Shown here piece after piece: positions 7,865-16,851 of a DNA stretch of 64,000 nucleotides (position 1 is the first letter of the stretch; the number at the start of each line of letters is the position of its first letter). This DNA comes from BOG-1112 sp964611335 (lineage in GTDB: Bacteria > Bdellovibrionota_B > Oligoflexia > Oligoflexales > Bog-1112). The stretch lies in contig CAZSXR010000003.1 in NCBI GenBank assembly GCA_964611335.1, positions 62,001 to 126,000 of the forward strand. The letters run 5' to 3'. The notes below the pieces were generated by a model, which saw nothing but the letters and a program-made list of their open reading frames with translations, did not search any database and was not told the DNA's origin. Made by a program: the position numbers and the translations under genes.

Positions 7865-8896
7865 TTAGAATACTTTTGCTACGAATGAAAGCATGTTGCT
7901 GTATTTTTGTTTGCTGTCTTCTACGCCGTAGTATGTGAACTCGTTTGTGAGTGAGTATACTGGTGTGAAAGCATATTTCACGTGAAGAAGGTAAGATGGT
8001 TCAAACTTCTGTGAGTAAACAGGAAGACCATTGGCTCTTGTGCGGTTTTCAACTTTGTCTGTTTCTTTGTTGATTGTCATTGACGGAGTCAATGTTGTCT
8101 CATAGATAGCAAGGGCTTTGGTTGACAAGCCTGGTACGAAAGAAGGTTTGTAGCCTGCGCCGAATGCGACGGAGTGATACCATGTACGTCCGTTTGGATC
8201 TGTTTTCAAGTTACCTGTTTTCTCGTCAGCAACAAGACCCATTTTCTTTCTTTTTTCATCTGTAAGCGCGTAGCCTGCATCATTTTTGTTGATGATAAGG
8301 TCGTTAGCGCCGCGAACTTCTGTTAGATCCTCTGGATCAGGACGTGAACTCAAGTATGTTTTGCCAATCAACTCAGCTTCCATAGAGAATACGCCAGCTG
8401 TTGTTTCAACGGGAATCGATACAGGAATGTCGAGACCAAGTTCAACTTTCGTTGTGCCTTTGCCCTCTTCTGAAATCTTTGGGAATTCGATGTAAGCAAA
8501 AGGTACGAGAGAGAAGTAATCATGTTTGTAAACTGTGAGTTCGTTTTCCAAACGTGTTCCTTTGTCACCGAAAAGGCCACTGTTGTTTTCGGAGCTGTAT
8601 TTATTTTTAGCTGCAAAGATCAGTTCAGACTTCAAACTATCGTCGAAGAATTTTGCACCTAAAGTAAACATAGGTTGGAAAGAAGGTTCGTATTTATGGT
8701 TTTTATCTTTTTTGTGGGATTCATACTGACGCAACTCAGCTTTACCGTAGGATGTTGGTAAAAACTTGTGAATCGGTGAGGAGTCTTCGTCAGCAGCTTT
8801 TGTAGAAACTGTGCTAGCAGCATCATCTGCAAACAGTTGCAGTGGAGCTACAAGAAGCAATCCTGATACGAGGGTTTTTGATAATCTTGATTTCAT
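7865..8896 (-). CDS. Outer-membrane beta-barrel protein (porin-like), family unknown
   Basis: A 343-residue exported protein. I start it at ATG 8896, which has an AAGGGG ribosome site and opens directly into a signal peptide (MKSRLSKTLVSGLLLVAPLQ, cleavage near LFADDA); an in-frame upstream start would bury the signal. The mature part alternates polar and hydrophobic residues in strands (for example SLKSELIFAAKNKYSS, TTKVELGLDIPVSIPV, SYLLHVKYAFTPVYSL) and ends in Phe after a final amphipathic strand (FVAKVF), the usual signal for the BAM complex. No conserved porin family is recognised. Monocistronic, with its own strong terminator. Confidence 0.8.
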   Translation of the reverse strand: MKSRLSKTLVSGLLLVAPLQLFADDAASTVSTKAADEDSSPIHKFLPTSYGKAELRQYESHKKDKNHKYEPSFQPMFTLGAKFFDDSLKSELIFAAKNKYSSENNSGLFGDKGTRLENELTVYKHDYFSLVPFAYIEFPKISEEGKGTTKVELGLDIPVSIPVETTAGVFSMEAELIGKTYLSSRPDPEDLTEVRGANDLIINKNDAGYALTDEKRKKMGLVADEKTGNLKTDPNGRTWYHSVAFGAGYKPSFVPGLSTKALAIYETTLTPSMTINKETDKVENRTRANGLPVYSQKFEPSYLLHVKYAFTPVYSLTNEFTYYGVEDSKQKYSNMLSFVAKVF

Positions 8897-9027
8897 GTTT
8901 TTCCCCTTGAAAGGTTCTAATTTTCGCAAAACAATGATCCGAAGTTCTGCATCTGTTTTGTAGGTTAAGGCCGCCATTATGTCAACGGAGGATTGGGAGA
9001 GGGGGCTTAGTCTTTGAAATCTTTAGC

Positions 9028-10104
9028 TTATTCGAAGGCAGGAGCATCTGCTTCGCGATCCATCTCGCGGTTGGGATTCCATAAAAAACGGGAACTTTGT
9101 TCAGTTTGAAACAGGGCCCGTTGAGAAATTTTTTGTTCTTCAAGACTGCTTACGAAGCTGTTTAATATGTCATGGACCTCTTCGAAGCTTGTTGCAGAGG
9201 TCAGAGTATCTTTGTAAGTCTTGGCTCCAGGCCAACCTTTGAGATACCAGAGTAAATGCTTACGCATCATGACTAAACCATGCAAGTTGGATCCGTAAAC
9301 TTCTTTTTGCAAATTCATATGAGAGTAAATGCAATCAATCCATTCTTGAAGACTGAGTGCTTTTCTCTGTCCTCGGAGTTCCTGGAAGATCCACGGATTT
9401 CCTAAGGCCCCACGACTTACCATCACACCATCTACATGTGTAAGGTCTTTCATAATTTTATAATCATCGTAGGTAAAAATATTACCGTTGCCGAGAACAG
9501 GAATTTTGACTTGCTGCTTTATTTTTGCAATAGCTTCGAGATCTACTTCACAAGAGTAGTCGTCACTTCGTGTACGTCCATGAATGGTCAACCACTGTGC
9601 TCCTGCAGATTCCAGAGCGCTCGCCACTTCTAAATAATTTTTTGAATCGTGGTCCCAACCGAGTCGGAATTTTACGGACACTGGTTTTGTGGAGTTTGTC
9701 ACGGCAGCTTTAGTGATAGCATAAGCATTTTCAGGGTCACGTGTGACAGCAGCTCCGCATCCGCTGCCTACAACTTTGCGAACAGGACAACCCATGTTGA
9801 TATCTACTGTTTCGAAAGGGTACTCGTTCAATACGAGTATGGCTTTTTCCATATCTGTTGGATTTTTGGCAGTGACTTGAACACCAAGTATGTGCTCTTT
9901 TTTATGACGAGCCAGCATCTCGAAAGTGCGTTTACTGTTATAGCATAGAGCCACAGCGGACAGCATTTCTACATAGGTGAGATCTGCGCCTCTTTCAGAA
10001 CAGACAACACGGAAGGGAATGTCTGAAACCCCTGCAAGTGGTGCAAGGAATATGGGGTTCGAGGGTAGAGCTAGGGATTTGAAAATGTTTATTTTTTCTG
10101 TCAT
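9028..10104 (-). CDS. dus: tRNA-dihydrouridine synthase, DusB-like
   Basis: A 358-residue FMN-dependent TIM-barrel enzyme that reduces uridines in the tRNA D loop. Visible: the N-terminal PIFLAPLAGVSDIPFR block, the catalytic cysteine in DINMGCPVRKV, the FMN/substrate Lys in VSVKFRLGWD, the ITIHGRTR-type motif (WLTIHGRTRSDDYS), and the phosphate-binding VLGNGNIFTYDD and GVMVSRGALGNPWIF. The C-terminal helical tRNA-binding part is present, with about 30 extra charged residues at the end. Closest by eye to the DusB/DusA-like bacterial group; the exact modified position is not predictable. Preceded and followed by short spacers, so probably its own unit. Confidence 0.93.
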   Translation of the reverse strand: MTEKINIFKSLALPSNPIFLAPLAGVSDIPFRVVCSERGADLTYVEMLSAVALCYNSKRTFEMLARHKKEHILGVQVTAKNPTDMEKAILVLNEYPFETVDINMGCPVRKVVGSGCGAAVTRDPENAYAITKAAVTNSTKPVSVKFRLGWDHDSKNYLEVASALESAGAQWLTIHGRTRSDDYSCEVDLEAIAKIKQQVKIPVLGNGNIFTYDDYKIMKDLTHVDGVMVSRGALGNPWIFQELRGQRKALSLQEWIDCIYSHMNLQKEVYGSNLHGLVMMRKHLLWYLKGWPGAKTYKDTLTSATSFEEVHDILNSFVSSLEEQKISQRALFQTEQSSRFLWNPNREMDREADAPAFE

Positions 10105-10454
10105 GGTGCCCGAATCAGTTGGTTGAGGAGGGGCTAATAGTACTGTTAGTACTCGTGGGGTTCAAGGGCATTTTTCACTTTGATTTCTAGGAAAGAATTC
10201 AGATGGGAAGTAAGGAAATTTCCTTTGCTACCTGAACAAAATACTCCTCGATTGAGTACCCCATAGTGATGGGATTTTTCGAGAGCTAGACTCTATTGCT
10301 TTTAGCTCAGCTGCAAAATATCGATTTCGCCCCGCTATAGAAAGAACAAGGCTGTAACGTTCCATCCAAACTCAGACTGCACGTTGTCTTCGAAGTGAAG
10401 TGATGTTACAATTTCTCAAGAAATTTGAACTGCGGCGTTAAAAGGAATGCTTTC
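10105..10454. other. 350-base gene-free interval upstream of serS with a terminator-like hairpin
   Basis: No open frame or recognised RNA motif; in particular no T-box consensus. It holds the palindrome AAGGAAATTTCCTT (10212-10225) and, on the plus strand, the hairpin CCCAT-AGTG-ATGGG (10260-10273) followed by ATTTTT. This could be an attenuator in a long serS leader or the end of a small RNA starting near 10130. Neither is supported by anything else I can see. Confidence 0.35.
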
Positions 10455-11720
10455 ATGCTCGATATCAAATACATCCAACAGAATTTAAAGAAAGTTCAAG
10501 ACGGCAATACAGCAAAAGGTTTTAAAGTAGACCTGTCTGAACTTGTAAACCTTGATAACCAGATCCGACCCCTTCAACAAGAACTCGAACAGCTTCAAGC
10601 TGAACGCAATAAAATTTCACAAGAGATTCCTAAAGCTTCGAATGAAAAACGTGAAGAACTTAAAAAAGCAGTTCTTGTAATCAAACAAAAAATGGAAGGT
10701 CTCGAACCTGATATCCAAAAGAAGCGTGAGATTTTCAACGAAATTATGTTGAAAGTGGCTCAACCTGCAGGTGAGGATGTTCCTCATGGTAAAGATGACA
10801 AAGATAATGTGGAATTGCGAAAGTGGGGAACGCCAAAAACATTCTCTTACAAATTTAAAGATCATATTGAGTTGGGAGAAAAATTAGGGATTATTGATTT
10901 TGAGCGAGGAGTTAAAATTGCAGGCTCTCGTTCTTATGTTTTAAAAGGAGATGGCGCACTACTTGAGCAAGCGATTATGCGTTTTGCATTTGATCTTGTT
11001 GTAAAAAAAGGATTTGTACCTCATTCTGTTCCTCTGTTGGTTAAAGAAGAAGCAATGGTTGGAACAGGTTATTTTCCTGTTGGAAGAGATCAAGCGTATT
11101 TTATTGAGAAAGATAAACTTGCTTTGATTGGAACTTCCGAAGTCTCTCTCTGTTCTATGTATGCGAACGAAACTTTAAACGAAGCAGATTTACCTTTGCG
11201 TTTAACTGCGTTGACATCTTGTTTTCGTAGAGAAGCAGGAACCTACGGGAAAGACACCAAAGGTCTTTACAGAGTTCATCAATTCAACAAAATTGAAATG
11301 GTGATTCTTGCCGCAGCAGACAAGGAACTCAGTCAGAAATATCATCAAGAACTTTTAAGTATCTCTGAAGAATTGCTTCAGGTTTTGGGTCTTCCCTACA
11401 GAGTCGTGTATGTTTGCACAGGGGATTTAGGGCAGGGACAAGTTCGTAAGCACGATATTGAAACATGGATGCCTTCACGTCAGGGTTATGGTGAAACTCA
11501 TAGTTGTTCTACGTTCTATGATTTTCAAGCGCGTCGTTTAAACTTGCGTTATAAAACAAAAGATGGACAAAGACTTTTTGCTTACACTCTTAACAACACT
11601 GCATTAGCGACGGCTCGTATAGTTCTCGCTATTTTAGAAAACTACCAGGAAGAGGATGGATCTATCAGCCTTCCTAGTGTTCTCCATCCGTATATGATGG
11701 GGAAAAAGCGTATAGGATAG
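10455..11720 (+). CDS. serS: Serine-tRNA ligase
   Basis: A 421-residue class II synthetase charging tRNA-Ser. It starts at ATG 10455, which has AAGGA eight bases upstream and gives the standard MLDIKYIQQN N terminus; the frame is open for ten more codons upstream. Residues about 30-100 form the antiparallel coiled-coil arm that grips the long variable arm of tRNA-Ser. The catalytic core has motif 2 (CFRREAGTYGKDTKG) and motif 3 (NNTALATARIVLAILEN). Normal length. Convergent with the following small membrane protein gene. Confidence 0.97.
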   Translation: MLDIKYIQQNLKKVQDGNTAKGFKVDLSELVNLDNQIRPLQQELEQLQAERNKISQEIPKASNEKREELKKAVLVIKQKMEGLEPDIQKKREIFNEIMLKVAQPAGEDVPHGKDDKDNVELRKWGTPKTFSYKFKDHIELGEKLGIIDFERGVKIAGSRSYVLKGDGALLEQAIMRFAFDLVVKKGFVPHSVPLLVKEEAMVGTGYFPVGRDQAYFIEKDKLALIGTSEVSLCSMYANETLNEADLPLRLTALTSCFRREAGTYGKDTKGLYRVHQFNKIEMVILAAADKELSQKYHQELLSISEELLQVLGLPYRVVYVCTGDLGQGQVRKHDIETWMPSRQGYGETHSCSTFYDFQARRLNLRYKTKDGQRLFAYTLNNTALATARIVLAILENYQEEDGSISLPSVLHPYMMGKKRIG

Positions 11721-11728
11721 TTTTTTTG

Positions 11729-12178
11729 TTACTGTGCAAAAAAATAGGAAACGCACATAGCAATGATCTGAAGATTCAAGAGATGATACACCACATTGAA
11801 TATGAAAAGTGACCACGATCGAGCTTCCCACGCGACAGACCCCAAAAACATGGGAACATAAAATCCTAGCCATGTATAGAATCCAGACCAGAATCCATAT
11901 TCATACCATTCAGCATCAGTTCCTACTCCCCAAACAGAGGCCCTCCAGATATTCGTTGTGTAAACCATAACATGTATAAGAATTGCAGTTCCTATTAAAC
12001 CGATGACCATGGATTTGATCATCTTCTTGGGGTCCATTTTTGTATTTGAGGGAATCTTCATGAGCTTCATCCAAAGTTTACCGAAGAGAGGTCCGTGCCA
12101 AATCCATCCAAAAGTGAAACTCAAGGCGAGTGCAATGAGGACAGACGTGTAGTTTTCATGAATGATTGGATGCATCAC
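11729..12178 (-). CDS. DUF1761-family small membrane protein
   Basis: A 149-residue protein with four hydrophobic segments (roughly residues 12-30, 58-76, 98-115, 125-147). The first is followed by the family-type motif WHGPLFGKLWMKLM, which matches DUF1761. Function unknown. It is convergent with serS (8 bases apart) and starts at a double Met with a GGAG site upstream. A terminator is not evident on either side. Confidence 0.75.
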   Translation of the reverse strand: MMHPIIHENYTSVLIALALSFTFGWIWHGPLFGKLWMKLMKIPSNTKMDPKKMIKSMVIGLIGTAILIHVMVYTTNIWRASVWGVGTDAEWYEYGFWSGFYTWLGFYVPMFLGSVAWEARSWSLFIFNVVYHLLNLQIIAMCVSYFFAQ

Positions 12179-12244
12179 AATCTCCTAACTAGAAAAATGT
12201 TGTTAATTCTAGCATAGGGTGTTTTTTCTTTTTTGGGAAGTGCT

Positions 12245-13954
12245 CTAGATTTTTGTGAATTTAGCAGTCGTTGTTGCACTCTCACAAATTCCTCCCGAAC
12301 AGGAGGAAATTGTCCATGTAGCTGAGAAAGAACTTCCATTAAAAGAAGTATAACTTATAGAACAAGAAGCGTTGGCCTGTGCAGCTGCTGAGCATGCAGA
12401 AGATACACTTGCTATGAATGTTGGTATTTGTGAGGAGGGATTTGTAAAATTCTGTGAGGAACTTGAATTTGTACATGTTCCTACAGCACAAACACTGATC
12501 GCTACGCTATAATTACCTGCTGGTACATTAGAAGGAACTTGAGAAGAAGAGCTGGAACTTGAACTCGATGATGAACTTGAATTCGAGCTTGAAGATGTTG
12601 AAGTGATGATAGGTAAAGGATACGATTTGCTAGAATCTAAAATGACAGATACCGTTAAAGGTTCTTCTTTGTTCGCTACAGATTCTGAATCGAAATCTGC
12701 TTTTATAGAAGCATCGTTTGCTAAAGCTTTTAGCAAGACCAACGGGTCAGGATCATTAGGGATATGGGATTGCCAGTACAGGTCAATGATTGCATTTTCT
12801 TTATTTAAAAAAACAGAATCGGAAGGGTCTATATAACAGGCTCCTGCATTTGTAGAATTCCCACCAGGACATTCCATGTCGGCTATCATTGTTGTTGTGA
12901 GGTCTACATCCAAATCAAAAGAAATTTCATAGTTTTTAGGAGTCATCAGGTCATAAGGTAATTTCGAAATCAGTGTAAGAGAATCCCATGGATCTGTCAG
13001 TGCAATGAACACAGGAAGTCCTGCATTATGCACAGCATCGAGTTGATCTTGATAATACCCAGAAATCGTAAACTGCCCGTTGTCATCTGTTCCCGCAACA
13101 ACGGATGTTCCAACAGCCGTCCAACCTGAGCTGCTTGGTTTTACAAATTTGACGGGCGCACGAGCGACAGGGCGACAAGGAAAGGGGTCGCAGTAATTTG
13201 TGCGCTTCAAAGATGTGAGTGATAAACTGCTGTCTATAGGGTTTTTTGCTTTAACTAAAGCGCTTAGTAAATCTACACCTGTTAAGGACGTTTTTGTTGT
13301 CCCTATAGTAAAAATAACATTATTGATCTTTGTTAAACATTGAGAATTAGGACAGGAAATATTGATTTGCAGAGGACGTATAACTTGTGTGAGATCAAAG
13401 CTTGTTCCTGTTGTAAGACTTGAAATAGGTATGGTGATCTGTTGCACAACTGTAGGTTTGGAAGAGTCAAAACCATAAGAAGAAAGATTCAATTGATTAG
13501 TTTGTGTCGTAACAGAAGTTACAGTGTTTGTGCCCTGCATAAATGCTGTGAGAGTTTCGCCAGAGTTGCTTGTTTCAATTGTGAAAGATAGCTTGCCTGT
13601 GGAATAGCTACTCAAATCCAACGCAGTGGATTCTTTAAAGTAAACATATTGACTTCCCGCACAGTTGTTGGTGGATTCAATGATGACTGCAGTGGAAGAT
13701 ACTTTCGATTTTGGTGAAGACTGCACCAATGCACATGCAAGCCATGCTACGGAAGTATTTATCGCATAAAGGTTATTGTTAAATATAGTGAGGGGAAGTA
13801 CTACTGTGGGAGCAAGTGAAATGCCTTTTATTGTCACGAGATTTGATGAACTTCCTGCTGTGGAAGAAGATGCATAATCCGTATTTGCAGCACGACCACA
13901 AGACAAGGTCATGAGCAATACTGTTAGTGTTAAAAAATACTTAAAAGCTCTCAT
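12245..13954 (-). CDS. Large Ser-rich surface lipoprotein, family unknown
   Basis: A 569-residue lipoprotein. I start it at ATG 13954, giving a lipoprotein signal MRAFKYFLTLTVLLMTLSCG with the lipidated Cys at residue 19. The mature part contains beta-rich segments, Cys pairs (CDPFPC, CPGGNSTNAGAC) and, near residues 455-480, a run of about 25 residues that is nearly all Ser, followed by a small Cys-containing C-terminal domain with two VxSCxxGxC-type loops. The Ser run looks like a flexible spacer separating a large domain from a terminal module. The Ser codons are mixed, so it is not a simple DNA repeat. Function unknown. Confidence 0.75.
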   Translation of the reverse strand: MRAFKYFLTLTVLLMTLSCGRAANTDYASSSTAGSSSNLVTIKGISLAPTVVLPLTIFNNNLYAINTSVAWLACALVQSSPKSKVSSTAVIIESTNNCAGSQYVYFKESTALDLSSYSTGKLSFTIETSNSGETLTAFMQGTNTVTSVTTQTNQLNLSSYGFDSSKPTVVQQITIPISSLTTGTSFDLTQVIRPLQINISCPNSQCLTKINNVIFTIGTTKTSLTGVDLLSALVKAKNPIDSSLSLTSLKRTNYCDPFPCRPVARAPVKFVKPSSSGWTAVGTSVVAGTDDNGQFTISGYYQDQLDAVHNAGLPVFIALTDPWDSLTLISKLPYDLMTPKNYEISFDLDVDLTTTMIADMECPGGNSTNAGACYIDPSDSVFLNKENAIIDLYWQSHIPNDPDPLVLLKALANDASIKADFDSESVANKEEPLTVSVILDSSKSYPLPIITSTSSSSNSSSSSSSSSSSSSQVPSNVPAGNYSVAISVCAVGTCTNSSSSQNFTNPSSQIPTFIASVSSACSAAAQANASCSISYTSFNGSSFSATWTISSCSGGICESATTTAKFTKI

Positions 13955-14146
13955 GACCCCATCCCCACACATTGTCCATAGTTCTTCGGGTATCTAGCTT
14001 AAAAACTTAATTAAATTCAAAGCATCTATTTTTTATCTTTGTAAACATAGTGTTATGCAAATGGATGAAGTGCATAGAATTTCATAAATTGCGCAGCAAA
14101 AGAGGGAGCAGAGGATTCAGCCTATCTTTCTCTCAGTTGTTCATTC

Positions 14147-15067
14147 TTAAGTTTGCAAAACATAGAACAGAGAACCAACACCCAGAGTTATCCATAAACA
14201 CAAGGCAAGAATCAAAGGACGCCATCCCACTCGCTTCAAGCTTGCGGTGTTCATACATGAACCAATCCAGAAGAGAACCAAACATAAAGCCTGTTTAGAA
14301 ATCGCATTGAGCATTAAAAATTCTTTTTTAAATTGTGGTAACAAACTGCTCAAAGCTGCTGCTCCTATAAAGAAAAATATAAACCAAGGAACTGTGATTT
14401 TACCTTTAGCATGTTTGATTGCTGTAAAAAAAACTGCGAGAGGGAGTATCCACATGGCTCGTGAGAGTTTTACCGTTGTTGCAATGGCAAGGGCTTTCTC
14501 TCCGAACAAAGAAGACGCACCTACAACACTGCTTGTGTCATGTATTGCTAAAGCGCACCACAGTCCAAATTGTTCTGGCAGAAGATGTAAAAAATGTCCC
14601 ATTCCTGGGAATATGAAAAGAGCAAGCGAGTTCAATGCAAAAACAAGTGCCATCGATACAGAAATATCATCCTGATCCGCATGAAGAACTGGTGCAATAG
14701 CAGCAATTGCACTTCCTCCGCATATTGCGGTTCCCACAGATAACAAGGCCCCTGTGTTTTTCTTCACATTTAAAAATTTCGAAAGCAAAGCCCCTAGAGC
14801 TAGAGCTAGAGCGATTGTGAGAAAAGAGAGTAGCAAACCTTCTTTTCCTGAGCGTAAAACTTCCGTAAATGGAATTCCAAATCCCAATCCCACAACAGAA
14901 ACTTGCAAGAGTATTTTCGTTAGCTTTGCAACTAATTTTTGCGAGGGACAGCCTAAAGTGATTCCGAAAAGCAATCCCATGCAAAGAGCGAGAGGAGTGC
15001 TAACATAGGGGATAAAGCAGGAAAGTGAGATACATATAAAAAAAGGTAGATGGAATTTTTTCAACAT
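14147..15067 (-). CDS. yeiH: YeiH / UPF0324 family permease
   Basis: A 306-residue polytopic inner-membrane protein with about nine to ten hydrophobic segments. Family marks: the GTAICGGSAIAAIAPV signature near residues 112-127 and AIHDTSSVVGASSLFG near 175-190. Members of this family are putative sulfate or small anion exporters; the substrate here is unproven. Its start lies 10 bases after the hutU stop on the same strand, so it is probably co-transcribed with hutU, which could point to transport of an organic acid linked to histidine breakdown (inference). Confidence 0.85.
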   Translation of the reverse strand: MLKKFHLPFFICISLSCFIPYVSTPLALCMGLLFGITLGCPSQKLVAKLTKILLQVSVVGLGFGIPFTEVLRSGKEGLLLSFLTIALALALGALLSKFLNVKKNTGALLSVGTAICGGSAIAAIAPVLHADQDDISVSMALVFALNSLALFIFPGMGHFLHLLPEQFGLWCALAIHDTSSVVGASSLFGEKALAIATTVKLSRAMWILPLAVFFTAIKHAKGKITVPWFIFFFIGAAALSSLLPQFKKEFLMLNAISKQALCLVLFWIGSCMNTASLKRVGWRPLILALCLWITLGVGSLFYVLQT

Positions 15068-15077
15068 TGCACTTTCC

Positions 15078-16733
15078 TTAGTTATTTAAAAAAGGAATTT
15101 GCACTCCCTTTTCTTTTGCAACTTTTTTTGCACTTGCATAACCAGCATCGACGTGTCGAACAACTCCCATCCCTGGATCGGAACTTAAAACACGTGCAAG
15201 ACGTTCTTCTGCCTCGTGAGAACCATCTGCAACGATCACCATTCCTGAATGTAAGGAATATCCCATGCCTACACCACCACCGTGGTGGAAACTTACCCAG
15301 CTCGCACCATTTACAGCATTGATCAATGCATTCAATATAGGCCAATCTGCGACTGCATCTGAACCGTCAAGCATAGCTTCCGTTTCTCTGTAAGGAGATG
15401 CAACCGATCCACAATCGAGATGGTCTCTTCCTATGACAATAGGAGCTTTAACTTTTCCTGTGCGTACGAGTTTGTTGAAAAGTAGTCCTGCTTTTTTACG
15501 ATCTCCGTATCCAAACCAGCAAATACGCGCGGGGAGACCTTGAAACTTTACTTTTTCCTGTGCAGCTTTCAACCATCGATGCAGTTTCTTGTCGTCAGGA
15601 AACGCTTCTAGCAAAGCGTTGTCAATTGTCGCTATATCTTCAGGGTCACCTGATAAAGCAACCCAACGGAAGGGGCCTTTCCCTTCGCAAAATAAGGGTC
15701 GAATGTATTCCGGTACAAAGCCCAAAAAATCGAAAGCGTTTTCACATCCTGCTTTTTGCGCTTGTGCTCGTATGTTGTTTCCGTAATCGAAAACTTTAGA
15801 TCCTCGTTTTTGAAACTCCAACATCGCTCGCACTTGTTTTGCAATCGTTTGCAAAGATTGTTTCTTATAAAGTTCAGGATCTTTTTTTCTTAAATCGGAA
15901 GCTTCTTTCAAAGACAGATGTTCAGGCACATAACCATTCAATTCGTCATGTGCAGAAGTTTGATCTGTAACGATGTGCGGAAGTATGTTGCGTTTGAGCA
16001 ATTCCGTGTAAACTTCTGCAGCGTTTCCTTCAATCCCTACACTGAGCGCTTGCTTGCGTTCGCATGCCTGTTGAATCCATTCGATGGCTTCATCTAAGTT
16101 TTTTGCAACACGGTCTAAATACTTTCCTTCTAATCTTCTGCGAATGCGTACAGGATCTATTTCCACACCTAAAAAACATGCTCCTGCAATGGTAGCGGCA
16201 AGAGGCTGAGCACCTCCCATACCTCCTAGACCTCCTGAGAGAATAAATTTACCTCGGAGATCTCCGTGAAAATATTTGTCACCACAACTCATAAATGTTT
16301 CGTAAGTTCCCTGTAAAATTCCCTGAGTTCCAATGTAGATCCACGAACCTGCAGTCATCTGCCCATACATCATGAGCCCCTTTTTTTCGAGCTCCCAAAA
16401 ATGTTCCCAGTTAGCCCATTTTCCTACAAGATTGGAATTTGCAATCAATACACGAGGTGCTTGTGGGTGAGATTTAAAAATCGCTACAGGTTTTCCAGAT
16501 TGAATGAGTAATGTTTCATCGTTTTCTAAACTCTGAAGACACTCCACGATTTTATCAAAACACTCCCAGTTGCGTGCTGCTTTTCCCGTTCCTCCGTAGA
16601 CGACAAGTTCATCTGGGTTCTCTGCAACTTCAGGATCGAGATTATTCATAAGCATGCGCATTGCGGCTTCTTGATCCCATGATTTGCATGTTTTTTGTGC
16701 ACCTCTTGGTGCTCGAATAGTGCGCTTTATCAT
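15078..16733 (-). CDS. hutU: Urocanate hydratase
   Basis: A 551-residue enzyme of histidine degradation converting urocanate to imidazolone propionate, with tightly bound NAD. Conserved blocks: GGTGKAARNW near the start, the Rossmann segment LSGGLGGMGGAQP, DQTSAHDELNGY, the active-site stretch DHLDCGSVASPYRET that includes the conserved Cys, and VSFHHGGGVGMGYSLHSGM. Full length. It heads a likely two-gene unit with the YeiH permease. No hutH, hutI or hutG is in the window. Confidence 0.97.
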   Translation of the reverse strand: MIKRTIRAPRGAQKTCKSWDQEAAMRMLMNNLDPEVAENPDELVVYGGTGKAARNWECFDKIVECLQSLENDETLLIQSGKPVAIFKSHPQAPRVLIANSNLVGKWANWEHFWELEKKGLMMYGQMTAGSWIYIGTQGILQGTYETFMSCGDKYFHGDLRGKFILSGGLGGMGGAQPLAATIAGACFLGVEIDPVRIRRRLEGKYLDRVAKNLDEAIEWIQQACERKQALSVGIEGNAAEVYTELLKRNILPHIVTDQTSAHDELNGYVPEHLSLKEASDLRKKDPELYKKQSLQTIAKQVRAMLEFQKRGSKVFDYGNNIRAQAQKAGCENAFDFLGFVPEYIRPLFCEGKGPFRWVALSGDPEDIATIDNALLEAFPDDKKLHRWLKAAQEKVKFQGLPARICWFGYGDRKKAGLLFNKLVRTGKVKAPIVIGRDHLDCGSVASPYRETEAMLDGSDAVADWPILNALINAVNGASWVSFHHGGGVGMGYSLHSGMVIVADGSHEAEERLARVLSSDPGMGVVRHVDAGYASAKKVAKEKGVQIPFLNN

Positions 16734-16851
16734 AATGTAATCTCTCTAGTGAATAAGTTGACGGACTGAGTGTGTCTCTGGAACGATAGCTGAATTCTGG
16801 ACCTAATCAAAGTTTTCAGAATTAGCCGTATCGAAAATGAGAGGATTATAA

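Noticed and set aside
10425..10454. Upstream extension of serS from 10425
   Set aside because: The extra ten residues have no counterpart in the family and the ribosome site fits ATG 10455.
13155..13200. CDPFPC-type Cys pair of the Ser-rich lipoprotein as a haem or metal site
   Set aside because: The pattern is not CxxCH and has no supporting His; a disulfide is the simpler reading.
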